From positions 1 to 64,000 of the forward strand of contig NZ_JABEQD010000002.1 of assembly GCF_014174395.1 (NCBI RefSeq): 64,000 bases of DNA, written 5' to 3'. The stretch is from Gluconacetobacter aggeris (GTDB lineage: Bacteria; Pseudomonadota; Alphaproteobacteria; Acetobacterales; Acetobacteraceae). Made by a program: the position numbers and the translations under genes. Below the pieces are notes generated by a model. That model was not told the origin of the DNA and ran no database searches. It saw only the letters and a program-made list of their open reading frames with translations. Below, piece by piece: positions 26,820 through 35,600 of this stretch. Numbering within the stretch: the first letter of the stretch is position 1; the number at the start of each line of letters is the position of its first letter.

Positions 26820-26966
26820 ACCGGAAAACGCTTCCGGCGGTGCCTGTTCCGAAACGTCAGATATGCGCAGATGCGACCACGGCATCGCAAAAACATCTTA
26901 AAAAAAGAGAGTGCTCCCGGATCGGGGACAAGCCATTGTCATGGCCTCAGACAGGAGTCTCCGGCC

Positions 26967-28682
26967 ATGCCGCATGCCAGCCCACTGATCACGATTCTGG
27001 TCATCGGCCTGACATTGGCCTTTCTGCTGGGGATGGTGGCCACCCGGCTGGGGATCTCGGTACTGGTCGGCTATCTGCTGGCCGGCGTGATGGTGGGGCC
27101 TTTCACCCCCGGCTTCGTTGCCGACCAGGGGCTGGCGCCGCAATTGGCCGATGTCGGCGTCATCCTGCTGATGTTCGGTGTTGGCCTGCACTTCTCGGTC
27201 AAGGATCTGCTGGCGGTCCGGGCGGTCGCCCTGCCGGGCTCGATCGCGCAGGTCGCGCTGTCGACCGGTGCCGGCATGGGGCTGGGGCTGCTGATGGGCT
27301 GGGGCGTGCCGACCGCCCTGATCTTCGGTCTCTCGCTCGGCGTCGCCAGTACGGTGGTGCTGATGCGCGCGCTGGAAGAGCAGCGGCTGATGGAGACCGA
27401 ACGCGGCCGACTGGCGATCGGCTGGCTGGTTATCCAGGACGTGATCACCGTGCTGGCGCTGGTCATGCTGCCCGCCCTGATGCCGTTGATGAAGAACGGC
27501 GCCACGCATGCCCCTGCCCTGCTGGACCTCGCATGGACTCTGGGCCTGACGCTGGGCAAGGTCGCGGCCTTCGTGGGGCTGATGCTGCTGGTCGGCCGCC
27601 GCGTCATCCCTGCCGCCCTGCATTACGTGGCGCGAACGGGCTCGCGCGAACTGTTCCGGCTGGCATTGCTGGCAGTGGCGCTGGGCGTGGCCTTTGTGGC
27701 GTCGGGCTTCTTCGGCGTGTCGTTTGCGCTGGGGGCCTTCGTGGCCGGCATGGTGCTGAGCGAATCCGCCCTGAGCCAGCACGCGGCCGAGGAAACGCTA
27801 CCGCTGCGCGACGCCTTCGCGGTGCTGTTCTTCATCTCGATCGGCATGCTGTTCGATCCCTCGGTTCTGCTGCGCCATCCCGGCATCCTGCTGGCCGCGC
27901 TGGCGGTCGTCTGCGTCATCACGCCGATGATCGTCTTTGCGATTCTGTGCCTGCTGGGGGAGCGGCGGCAGACGGCCCTGACGATGGCGGCAGGACTGGC
28001 ACAGATCGGCGAATTCTCGTTCATCCTGACCACGCTGGGGGCTGATCTGGGACTGGTGGATTCATCGACACGCTCGCTGATTCTCGCGGTTTCGATCTTG
28101 TCGATCCTGATGAACCCGCTGGCATTCCTGATCGTCGGGCTGCTGACGCCATGGGCGGAACGGCGCGATACCGCGCGGGCCGGCACGACGGCACCTGACG
28201 CAGCGGCCCATGCCGCCGGACCGCTGCGCAACCATGCCGTCGTGGTCGGCTATGGCCGGGTCGGCGCGCTGGTGGCGGAGGGACTGCTGCGCCGGCACTG
28301 GCCGCTGCTGGTCATCGAAACCGGGGACAGCGCGATATCGGCCGTACGCGCTCAGGGAGGCGAGGCCATTCTGGGCAATGCCGCCGATCCGGCCATTCTG
28401 GCCGAGGCGAACATCGCGGTGGCACGATTGCTGGTGGTGGCGATCCCCGAGGCTTTCGAAGCCGGACAGGTGGTCGAACAGGCGAGGACGGCAAACCCGA
28501 AGATTACCATCATCGCCCGCGCGCATTTCGACAGTGCGGTCGATCATCTGCGCCAACTGGGGGCGGATGTCGTCATTATGGGTGAGCGCGAAATCGCCCA
28601 TGCGATGCTGGATTATGCCCTGCATGACATGAAAACGCAGTCTCCGCCCGCCCCACCCCCGACCGGGACCTTCAGGAGGTGA
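26967..28682 (+). CDS. Monovalent cation:proton antiporter, KefB/YbaL type (CPA2 + TrkA-N)
   Basis: 571 residues: about 12 hydrophobic segments of the Na+/H+ exchanger (CPA2) family over residues 1-390, then a cytoplasmic TrkA-N/RCK domain opening with VVVGYGRVGALVAEGLLRR and an acidic ribose-contact region (VIETGD). It would exchange K+ or Na+ for H+ across the inner membrane under nucleotide or thiol control. Features such as LVGYLLAGVMVGPF near the N-terminus and SFALGAFVAGMVLSES support this. The start at 26967 has AGGAG nine bases upstream; the frame is open further upstream without a suitable site. Its 3' end overlaps the convergent small gene by 11 bases. Confidence 0.9.
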   Translation: MPHASPLITILVIGLTLAFLLGMVATRLGISVLVGYLLAGVMVGPFTPGFVADQGLAPQLADVGVILLMFGVGLHFSVKDLLAVRAVALPGSIAQVALSTGAGMGLGLLMGWGVPTALIFGLSLGVASTVVLMRALEEQRLMETERGRLAIGWLVIQDVITVLALVMLPALMPLMKNGATHAPALLDLAWTLGLTLGKVAAFVGLMLLVGRRVIPAALHYVARTGSRELFRLALLAVALGVAFVASGFFGVSFALGAFVAGMVLSESALSQHAAEETLPLRDAFAVLFFISIGMLFDPSVLLRHPGILLAALAVVCVITPMIVFAILCLLGERRQTALTMAAGLAQIGEFSFILTTLGADLGLVDSSTRSLILAVSILSILMNPLAFLIVGLLTPWAERRDTARAGTTAPDAAAHAAGPLRNHAVVVGYGRVGALVAEGLLRRHWPLLVIETGDSAISAVRAQGGEAILGNAADPAILAEANIAVARLLVVAIPEAFEAGQVVEQARTANPKITIIARAHFDSAVDHLRQLGADVVIMGEREIAHAMLDYALHDMKTQSPPAPPPTGTFRR

Positions 28683-28845
28683 ACAGAACCGCCGTCGCCT
28701 CCGAAAGCGTCGACATATCCATGGCCCCTGCCCCAGCCAGGACCGCCAGGATGCCGACGCAGAGCAGAACGATGACAAGGGCATTCCCGCCCTCCGCCCC
28801 GCAGGATTCGGACGGAAGCACCACCCGGTCGCAATGGTCACTCAT
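28672..28845 (-). CDS. Small single-span membrane protein, 57 residues, unknown
   Basis: Starts at the ATG at 28845 overlapping the stop of the 84-residue gene (ATGA), ends at 28672 inside the tail of the antiporter gene. The protein has an N-terminal polar part with two Cys (MSDHCDRVVLPSESCG), one strong hydrophobic helix (ALVIVLLCVGILAVLAGAGA, residues 22-41) and a short C-terminal tail. I do not recognise a family. The coupled start and good membrane helix make it likely to be real, but it is short. Confidence 0.5.
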   Translation of the reverse strand: MSDHCDRVVLPSESCGAEGGNALVIVLLCVGILAVLAGAGAMDMSTLSEATAVLFTS

Positions 28846-29096
28846 GTAGCCGCCGGGCCGCCCTGACCCGCGCGGAACTGCCGGGTCACTGTCCGCAGCA
28901 GCACCGCGAGGTCCGGCGAGGTCTCGTTATGCAGGGAACGGACCTTGTCATGGGCCGCGTAGAAACGCCGCGCGTTGAAACCATCCACCAGAATGGCGGC
29001 ACCGACGAAAATACCGTCGACTTCGATGATCGTGGAACTCAGCATGGCGGAAAGCCCCTGAACCTTGATATGCAGGCTTGCTCCGGCCTGCTTCAT
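28842..29096 (-). CDS. Small protein, 84 residues, unknown
   Basis: 84 residues from ATG 29096 to TGA 28842, overlapping the next start. The composition is mixed: a central hydrophobic stretch (IIEVDGIFVGAAILVDG) then a basic region (FNARRFYAAHDKVRSLH) and a C-terminal QFRAGQGG. No domain is recognised. It forms a two-gene unit with the 57-residue membrane protein; possible promoter elements lie at 29219-29245. Function unknown. Confidence 0.5.
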   Translation of the reverse strand: MKQAGASLHIKVQGLSAMLSSTIIEVDGIFVGAAILVDGFNARRFYAAHDKVRSLHNETSPDLAVLLRTVTRQFRAGQGGPAAT

Positions 29097-29585
29097 AACG
29101 TGACAGGCGGCCCTCAGGCGGGGCCGCTACAGTCCTCGGGACATCGCTCCCCGATCCAGATCCGTTTCGTCATGCCCGCCGCATTCAATATTCCACCACA
29201 CAAAATAGTGTGTATTTCATAATACAACATCAGTCACCGAGTCAATTGGACCCACCTTGACCACACGTTGTTTTCAACACGTCTGGAGAGCACTGCCATA
29301 AGCTGAATGGATGGCGGGCGCCCGATACCGGAAACAATCGCGGCACACTTGGTCAGCGGGCAGGCAAAGCCGCCCGACCAGGCTGTTTTCAGGATCGCGA
29401 TGCGGGAGATTTCTGGCGCCGGACCGGCGGGTATCTTGCGCTCTCGGCGCATGCCTTGTCTGGGGGGAGCCGTTCGGGCGCGGAAGGGGCGATCGGCATC
29501 AGGAACGCACGGTCGCCACTATCATATCCGTAAGGGGCAACGACCTGTCCCGCAGGAGGCGGCTTCTTCCGAAACCGCCGGATCG
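29097..29585. other. Region without a recognised gene
   Basis: 489 bases between the small-protein operon and the lipoprotein gene. Its left third is AT-rich and carries the promoter-like elements listed separately. The rest contains only short open frames (for example 29234-29452 minus) that match nothing I know. A degenerate gene or mobile-element remnant is possible but cannot be shown from sequence alone. Confidence 0.4.
29197..29245 (-). promoter_or_regulatory. Candidate promoter and small inverted repeat for the 84/57-residue operon
   Basis: On the minus strand TTGACT (29245-29240) and TATTAT (29224-29219) are 15 bases apart. Just downstream lies CACAC-N6-GTGTG (29197-29212), placed where a repressor could block initiation. 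The start codon follows about 100 bases later. Spacer length is short, so this is tentative. Confidence 0.35.
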
Positions 29586-29882
29586 TCAGCGGGTGTAGCT
29601 GTAGCCGTACTGGTCGGCCAGGGCCTGCAGGTCCGGAGCGCCACGCAGGTTCAGCGGCAGGGGCTTCGGGTTCTTCGTGCCGAAGACGAAATTATGGTCC
29701 GTCATGCGCTGGCAGGTATTGGCCGCCAGTGGGAAGCTCAGCTTCAACTCCGCGCCCATCTGGGCCCGCAGGCAGGAGATGTCGGTATCCGTGGGGCGCC
29801 GCCCGATTTCCGACGAACACCCCGCCAGGAGGATCGCGGCACCGGCAACCCAACCAAGAGCCATTCCGTTCTTATGCTTCAT
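29586..29882 (-). CDS. Small lipoprotein, 98 residues, unknown
   Basis: MKHKNGMALGWVAGAAILLAGC is a classic lipoprotein signal: basic start, hydrophobic core and lipobox LAGC with Cys22 as the acyl site. The mature 77 residues carry two further cysteines (ISCLRAQ, NTCQRMTD) that may form a disulfide in the periplasm, and a Tyr-rich end (QYGYSYTR). A longer in-frame extension to 30035 exists but would bury the signal peptide. No family recognised. Confidence 0.72.
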   Translation of the reverse strand: MKHKNGMALGWVAGAAILLAGCSSEIGRRPTDTDISCLRAQMGAELKLSFPLAANTCQRMTDHNFVFGTKNPKPLPLNLRGAPDLQALADQYGYSYTR

Positions 29883-30326
29883 TCCGACCGCCGCAGCCCC
29901 TTTTCGGAGCCGTCCATACCGTGATTCGCGCCCGATACCGCCTGAAAGGAACGATATCGAGACACTTTGTTTCCAGTCAGCTTGCCATGGATCGTCCGCC
30001 CGCGATAGGGCGCCGGGTGCATGACAGAATGGCATGGCCCGTTCACGTCTTCATGAATTCATCGCCAACTTGTCGACCATGCAACAATATCCAACCGCAT
30101 TCCTCCCAGAAATCCAGCACTAATCGGATTCGACCTGCCACGGGATGGGAGTCATCCCCCTGCATGCATAGGTGTCATTACCCACAATTCGGATGACGGA
30201 CCCGGCTCCTTCTGAAAAAAATATTGGGGCCCAGGACAGGCCATTGCCCAAGCGAGCCGCCGTATCCTTCGGCATGGCCGCCACGTCATTCCGCCACGCT
30301 CGGGTGGCGAAAAGCGAGGTGTCGGA
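29883..30326. other. Divergent intergenic region
   Basis: 444 bases between the leftward lipoprotein gene and the rightward hpnR-like remnant. It presumably holds both promoters, but I see no convincing hexamer pair, hairpin or additional gene. A CGAGGTGTCGGA stretch precedes the ATG at 30327. Confidence 0.4.
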
Positions 30327-31520
30327 ATGAGAATACTCGCCGTCCATCCCAGCGCGTTGATGTACACCAAGGCCTTCCTGCGACTGGAGCCGCTGGGCCT
30401 GGAGTTGGTGGCAGGCGCGGCCCGACAGGCCGGGCATGAGGTGAGGATCATCGACCTTCAGGTGGAAAACCATCGCGACTATTGGCGCATGATCGAGGTT
30501 TTCCGGCCGCACGCCGTCTGTTTTTCCGGAAACTATATGGCCAACGTGCCGGAGATCGTCGATCTGTGCCGCGAGACGCGCGCGCATGCCGACCGTTTTC
30601 CTGTTCGTCGGCGGTCATTCGGTCTCGTTCATCGCCCGCGACATCCTGGAACTGGCCGAGGGCGCGATTGACTGCATCCTGAAGGGCGAAGGTGACACCA
30701 GCGTCGGGCAGTTGCTGGACACACGGCAGGAAGGCGGCGACATCACCACCGTCCTGAGCGTGGTGACATTGACAGGCGAAGGGCCGCCGCCGATCTTCGT
30801 CCCGTCACTGGACGCGATCCGCCCGGCGCGCGACCTGCTGCGCTATCGCCGCAAATATTTCATCGGCACGCTCGACCCGGCGGCCTCGATCGAAGTGGAC
30901 GAGGAGGGGCTGAAACATTTCCGCAAGCGCGTGTCGCTGGACCGGAATTTCGAAGCCCTGGAATCGCCCGCTCGCTGGGCCTGATCGTCGCGATCAACAT
31001 CATTGCCGATCCGTCCTGGGACCGGAAGCGCTTCGAGGTCGTCCGGCAATGGTGTCTGGAGATCCCAGACATCGTGAACATCTCGGTCACCACACCCTAT
31101 CCCGGCACCGAGATCTGGCACCGCGAGGCACGGCGGTTGACGACGCAGGACTATCGCCTGTTCGACATTCAGCATGCGGTGCTGCCCACGACCCTGAAGC
31201 TGGAGGAATTCTACGAGGCATTGGTCAAAACCCAGCAGGTGCTCAACCAGAAACATCTGGGCTGGAACGCGATCAAGGACACGACGGGCCTTGCGCTTCG
31301 CCTGGCGCTGCGCGGACAGACGAACTTCCTGACCATGATCTGGAAGTTCAATGCGGTCTTCAATCCCAAGCTGCAATTGGCCGATCACCGACGCAAGCCG
31401 CGCTATGAAATGCCACTGCAACCCGAGGCCGAGGATAAGGTCGACCGCAAGGCGCTGTATGTCCACAACCCACCGGGCGCCGCAGCCGCGCCATCGATGA
31501 TGCGACCGAGATTTTCGTAG
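30327..31520 (+). pseudogene. Remnant of a B12-binding radical SAM protein, hopanoid C-3 methylase (HpnR)-like
   Basis: The N-terminal cobalamin-binding domain is well preserved (MRILAVHPSALMYTKAFLR, EPLGLELVAGAARQAGHEV, LFVGGHSVSFIARDILEL, CILKGEGDTSV), as is the C-terminal region (VNISVTTPYPGTEIWHREA, RLFDIQHAVLPTTLKL, KTQQVLNQKHLGWNAI). It is disabled three ways: a frame change near 30590, loss of the central block so that LDPAASIE is joined directly to VDEEGLKHFRKR with no CxxxCxxC radical-SAM cluster, and a compensating frame change near 30965. Total length is 398 codons against a little over 500 in intact relatives, a loss of roughly 120 residues. No 4Fe-4S site remains, so no methylase activity is possible from this copy. 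HpnR assignment is from remembered motif similarity. Confidence 0.82.
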
Positions 31521-31641
31521 ATGAATCCCGGGCTGCCCCTGTCGATTAAAAGAGCCGGTTGACGGGACCTGTCTGGCGCCACACCTTTTACGTGGCATCC
31601 GTCCATGGACGGGCGCATGAACAGGAGACCGCATCGCGCCC

Positions 31642-34053
31642 ATGACATCCGCGCACCCCCTCACCCTTCCACTGGAAGGCATGACCTGCGCCGCCTGTGC
31701 CACGCGCATCGAAAAAGTGCTGAACCGCCTGCCAGGGGTCACCGCGTCGGTCAATTTCGCCGCCGCGACCGCCACGGTGGAGCGCGCGGACCAGACCACG
31801 CCGGTCGATGTGATCGTCGGCACGATCCGCAAGGCAGGTTTCGACGTACCGACCCGCCATATCGCCCTGGCGATCACAGGCATGAGCTGCGCCGCCTGCG
31901 CCACCCGCATCGAAAAGGTGCTGAACCGCCTGCCGGGGGTCACGGCGCAGGTCAGTTTTGCCGGCGAGCGGGCAGAGATCGATTATCTGCCCGGCCTGGC
32001 CGATCCGTCCACCGTGATCCGACAGGTGGAAAAGGCCGGTTACAGCGCCGCCCCGCCCCGCGACTCCAACGATGTGGCCCAGGACGATGCAGCCCGCAGC
32101 CGCACCGCCTGGCGGCGGCAAGTGGGGCTTTTCGCGCTGTCACTCGTCCTCACCCTGCCGCTGTTGGCCGGCATGGTGACGATGGCGGCCGGCTGGCCCG
32201 ACCTGTTGCCGATGTGGACGCAATGGCTGCTGGCCACGCTGGCACAATTCGTCTGCGGCCGGTCGTTCTATCGTCAGGCGTGGAACGCGTTGCGCGGCGG
32301 CGGTGCCAACATGGATGTGCTGGTGGTGCTGGGTACCAGCGTCGCGTGGCTGTCCAGCACTACGACCCTGCTGCTGGGCTTGTCCGGGCCGTTCTATTTT
32401 GAATCGGGCGCCACCGTCATCACCCTGGTCCTGCTGGGCCGCCTGATGGAAAGCCGAGCCCGCCACCGCACGCGCGAAGGGGTCGAACGACTGATGCGCC
32501 TGCAACCGCAGATCGCGCATGTCGTGGTGGACGGTACCGTCGAAGACCGACCGGTGGAGAGCCTGCGCGTGGGCGATGTGTTCGTGGTCCGTCCCGGCGA
32601 GAGCATCCCCGTGGACGGCACGATCCTGGACGGACAGTCCGACATCGACGAATCGATGCTGACTGGCGAACCCGTCCCTGTGGCCAAGGGCACCAACGAT
32701 CCGGTCTCGGGCGCCACCATCAACCGCGACGGCGTGTTGCATGTCCGCGCCCGGCGCGTGGGAGCGGACACGACCCTGTCACGCATTGTCCGCATGGTGC
32801 AGCAGGCACAGGGCAGCAAGGACCCGGTGCAGCATCTGGTGGACCGGGTTTCTTCCGTCTTCGTGCCGGCGGTAATGGTTGTCGCCGCCATTACCTTCAC
32901 CGCCGGCTGGGTGCTGACCGGCCATCCGGCCGGCGCGCTGACCGGCACGATCGCCGTCCTGGTCATCGCCTGCCCCTGTGCGCTGGGGCTGGCGACGCCA
33001 ACGGCAATCATGGTCGGGACCGGCCTGGGCGCACGGGCCGGGCTGCTGTTCCGCAATGCCGAGGCGCTGGAACGCGTCCACAGGATCACCACCCTGGTAA
33101 TGGACAAGACCGGTACCTTGACCGAGGGCCAACCGGGCGTGACCGACATCGTGCCGGCCCCTGGCGTGCCCATCGCGGCCTTGCTCTCCGCTGCGCTGGC
33201 GCTGGAAGAGAATTCCGAACATCCGCTGGCGCGGGCCATCGTTGCCCATGCCCTTGCCGCCGGTGCCGTCCCGGCCCCGGTCCGCGCGGTTCGAGCCCTG
33301 CCCGGCCGTGGCATCGAAGGCCAGAGCGGGGAGGCGTCCGGCGGCACCCTGCGCCTGGGCTCGGCCCGTTTCCTGACGGAAGCCGGCTGTGACCCCGACA
33401 GCGCCACCGTCGAGCGACTGGAACAGGAGGGGAAGACGGTGATCGGCGTCGCGCGCGAGACCGGTCTGCTTGGCCATATCGCGCTTGCGGACCAGATCCG
33501 GCCCGATGCCGCCGAAAGCCTGGCCGCGCTACGCGCACGCGGCATTCGCCTGGTGATGCTGACCGGCGACAATCCGCGCACCGCTGCTGCCGTAGCCAGC
33601 CGGCTGGGGCTGGATGACGTGATCGCCGGTGTGCTGCCCGAGGGCAAGGCACAGGAGATCGCGCGCCGCCGCGCGCCGGGGCAGCTTGTGGGAATGGTAG
33701 GCGACGGTATCAATGACGCTCCGGCGCTGGCGGCGGCAGATATCGGCATAGCCATGGGCAGCGGGTCGGACATCGCGCTGGAGACCGCCGACGTGGTGCT
33801 GATGCGCGGCGAACTGCGGGGGCTGGTCGATGCGATGGACCTCTCCCGCGCGACCCTGGCCAAGGTGCGGCAGAATCTGTTCTTCGCGTTTGTCTACAAC
33901 GTCATCGGCATTCCGCTGGCGGCATTGGGCTGGCTGGACCCGGCTCTGGCGGGGGCCGCGATGGCCGCCAGTTCGGTCTCGGTGGTCTCGAACGCCCTGT
34001 TGCTCAACCGCTGGAAGCCGTCCTTGCGCCAACCCGGGCCCGCGCATAGCTGA
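31642..34053 (+). CDS. copA: Copper-exporting P1B-type ATPase with two N-terminal metal-binding domains
   Basis: 803 residues. Two HMA domains carry MTCAAC (Cys16, Cys19) and MSCAAC (Cys83, Cys86). Then follow eight membrane segments with the Cu(I) channel motif CPC (about 444-446, [11 protein letters not shown]), the actuator motif [12 protein letters not shown], the phosphorylation site DKTGTLTEG (Asp about 488) and the hinge [10 protein letters not shown]. It pumps Cu(I) from cytoplasm to periplasm. The two HMA domains are unusually alike. copZ follows 37 bases downstream, giving a copper-tolerance pair; no CueR-type regulator is adjacent. Confidence 0.96.
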   Translation: MTSAHPLTLPLEGMTCAACATRIEKVLNRLPGVTASVNFAAATATVERADQTTPVDVIVGTIRKAGFDVPTRHIALAITGMSCAACATRIEKVLNRLPGVTAQVSFAGERAEIDYLPGLADPSTVIRQVEKAGYSAAPPRDSNDVAQDDAARSRTAWRRQVGLFALSLVLTLPLLAGMVTMAAGWPDLLPMWTQWLLATLAQFVCGRSFYRQAWNALRGGGANMDVLVVLGTSVAWLSSTTTLLLGLSGPFYFESGATVITLVLLGRLMESRARHRTREGVERLMRLQPQIAHVVVDGTVEDRPVESLRVGDVFVVRPGESIPVDGTILDGQSDIDESMLTGEPVPVAKGTNDPVSGATINRDGVLHVRARRVGADTTLSRIVRMVQQAQGSKDPVQHLVDRVSSVFVPAVMVVAAITFTAGWVLTGHPAGALTGTIAVLVIACPCALGLATPTAIMVGTGLGARAGLLFRNAEALERVHRITTLVMDKTGTLTEGQPGVTDIVPAPGVPIAALLSAALALEENSEHPLARAIVAHALAAGAVPAPVRAVRALPGRGIEGQSGEASGGTLRLGSARFLTEAGCDPDSATVERLEQEGKTVIGVARETGLLGHIALADQIRPDAAESLAALRARGIRLVMLTGDNPRTAAAVASRLGLDDVIAGVLPEGKAQEIARRRAPGQLVGMVGDGINDAPALAAADIGIAMGSGSDIALETADVVLMRGELRGLVDAMDLSRATLAKVRQNLFFAFVYNVIGIPLAALGWLDPALAGAAMAASSVSVVSNALLLNRWKPSLRQPGPAHS

Positions 34054-34090
34054 AAGACATGGCGACCCGCCCCCATAAGGAGACAGGACA

Positions 34091-34297
34091 ATGGAAACGC
34101 TCACGCTGAACATCACGGGCATGACCTGCAATGGCTGCGTCACGTCGGTAAAAAACGCACTGGAACGGACCGACGGCGTCAGCGCCGCCGATGTCACGCT
34201 GGAACCCGGCCGCGCCAAGGTCAGCTACGACCCGGCCTTCACCTCACCCGCCGCCCTGCGCATGGCCGTCGAGGACGCCGGGTTCGAAATCGCCTGA
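34091..34297 (+). CDS. copZ: Copper chaperone CopZ-like HMA protein
   Basis: 68 residues forming a single heavy-metal-associated domain with GMTCNGC (Cys13, Cys16) and the usual beta-alpha-beta pattern ending VEDAGFEIA. It binds Cu(I) in the cytoplasm and passes it to CopA. AAGGAGA lies 7-8 bases before the ATG. Only 5 bases separate its stop from the stop of the convergent ArsC-like gene. Confidence 0.93.
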   Translation: METLTLNITGMTCNGCVTSVKNALERTDGVSAADVTLEPGRAKVSYDPAFTSPAALRMAVEDAGFEIA

Positions 34298-34302
34298 TTT
34301 TC

Positions 34303-34653
34303 TCAAAAAAGGGCGGCGTAGGCTTCGGGTTTGAACCCCACGGTCAGCGCGCCGTCCACATCCAGCACCGGCCGCTTGATCATGGAAGGCTGGGCCAGCA
34401 TCAGTGCGACGGCTCGTGTCTCGTTCAGATCGGCCTTGTCCGAATCGGGCAGCTTGCGGAAGGTAGTGCCGGAACGGTTCAGCAGGACCTCCCACCCGAC
34501 CTGCCGGACCCAGCCTTCGATTACCGGGCGCGCGATGCCGCCGGCCTTGTAGTCATGGAATGCATAGGCCACGCCATGCGCATCCAGCCAAGCCCGCGCT
34601 TTCTTCATCGTGTCGCATGATTTGATACCGTAAATCGTGACCGAGCGTACCAT
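34303..34653 (-). CDS. ArsC/Spx-family protein (YffB-like)
   Basis: 116 residues of the thioredoxin-fold ArsC family. The N-terminus VTIYGIKSCDTMKKARAWLD has a single Cys in the active-site loop (no CxxC), and the mid region HDYKAGGIARPVIEGWV and RPVLDVDGALTVGF match the YffB/Spx group more than true arsenate reductases. The role may be glutathione-linked reduction or be regulatory; not arsenic resistance by default. The start at 34653 has AGGGAAGG upstream; a longer in-frame extension to 34827 overlaps the divergent gene and is rejected. Confidence 0.85.
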   Translation of the reverse strand: MVRSVTIYGIKSCDTMKKARAWLDAHGVAYAFHDYKAGGIARPVIEGWVRQVGWEVLLNRSGTTFRKLPDSDKADLNETRAVALMLAQPSMIKRPVLDVDGALTVGFKPEAYAALF

Positions 34654-34800
34654 GCCGCCTTCCCTCTCCATCCCACCGGAACCGGGCCGGCTGCCGCTGG
34701 TCGTGGCGGACCGCGCCTGCCCGGCATCGACACTTTGAAAACAGTCTCTTAATATCACTTTCAAAGCCGCGCCAAATCGGATGAGAGAGCAGGAACAGAC

Positions 34801-35466
34801 ATGATGGCACCCCGAAACACGCGTCACCTCCTCGACCGCCTGTCGCGGTCAGCGCGGCTGCTGCCCGTCGCAGCCCTGGCGCTGGCCATGCCACTGCGCG
34901 CCCATGCCCAGGCCTCGGTCATCACCGGCAACCAGGTCACCCAGGCAACGGTGGAGACAATCGACCCGGCCTCGGGCGAGGTCCTGCTGCGCGATGCCGA
35001 TGGCGGGCTGATTACGGTCGATATGCCCCGCTCGGTGCACAACCTTCCCCATATCCAGCCGGGCGACCGGATCAATATCCGTTTCTTCCAGACCATCGGC
35101 GCCGACGTCGTGCCCGCCGACGCGCCCCCGCCGGAATCGACCGTGACCTCGGCGCATGGCGTGACCAACCGCCACCCCCATGGCATGATGGTCTCCTTCC
35201 GCCGCAAGCGGGTGCGCATTGCGGCGGTCGATGCGGCGCATAACGTCGTCACGACCATTGGCCCGGCCGATGCCACCCAGACGATCACCGTCCACACCAA
35301 GGCCATGCAGGCCCTGCTGCCGACCCTGAAGGTGGGCGACACTGTCGACGTGACGACGATGGACGCCGTGTCGTTCGAAGTCCTGAACCGCATCATCACG
35401 CCGTCGACCACCGTGCATGAGGGCACGGGCACCACTGGCGCATCCGGCGCCCCCACGGGCCGCTGA
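34801..35466 (+). CDS. Secreted protein with two similar beta-rich segments, unknown
   Basis: 221 residues. A signal peptide (Arg-rich start, LLPVAALALAMPL, cleavage near AHAQA) is followed by two segments of like layout: ATVETIDPASGEVLLRDADG...LPHIQPGDRINI (about 47-95) and RIAAVDAAHNVVTTIGPAD...LPTLKVGDTVDV (about 138-185). Each reads strand, turn, strand, then a P/K-x-GD motif, suggesting duplicated small barrel domains of an OB or SH3 type. The C-terminus is Thr/Gly-rich. No named family recognised. It lies alone between an ArsC-like and a pgm gene and is followed by a hairpin terminator. Confidence 0.7.
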   Translation: MMAPRNTRHLLDRLSRSARLLPVAALALAMPLRAHAQASVITGNQVTQATVETIDPASGEVLLRDADGGLITVDMPRSVHNLPHIQPGDRINIRFFQTIGADVVPADAPPPESTVTSAHGVTNRHPHGMMVSFRRKRVRIAAVDAAHNVVTTIGPADATQTITVHTKAMQALLPTLKVGDTVDVTTMDAVSFEVLNRIITPSTTVHEGTGTTGASGAPTGR

Positions 35467-35483
35467 GCGCACGTTTTTTCCAG

Positions 35484-35528
35484 CGCCTGCCGTCACGCAC
35501 CGCATCCCGGCGCTCCGGCAGGCGTTTT
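35484..35528 (+). terminator. Intrinsic terminator-like hairpin
   Basis: Arms CGCCTGCCG (35484-35492) and CGGCAGGCG (35516-35524) are perfect complements, separated by a 23-base loop and followed by TTTT. It sits 18 bases after the stop at 35466. The large loop lowers confidence slightly. Confidence 0.6.
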
Positions 35529-35600
35529 GATCGCGCTCCATAATGATGCCACGCCTGCATGGGACGGAGGCACAGCGCCCACAGGGAAGGAAACACAGGA

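Noticed and set aside
29307-29924. 205-codon plus-strand frame overlapping the lipoprotein gene
   Set aside because: It runs antisense to a gene with a textbook lipoprotein signal and encodes nothing recognisable.
30580-30984. Programmed frameshifting in the hpnR-like gene
   Set aside because: No classical slippery heptamer or downstream structure was evident, and the radical-SAM core is deleted anyway.
32394-33863. 489-codon minus-strand frame inside copA
   Set aside because: Ser/Arg/Pro-rich shadow of a clearly functional ATPase gene.
34303-34653. Arsenate reductase in an arsenic-resistance operon
   Set aside because: The protein is of the single-Cys YffB/Spx type, and no arsB, acr3 or arsR gene is near.
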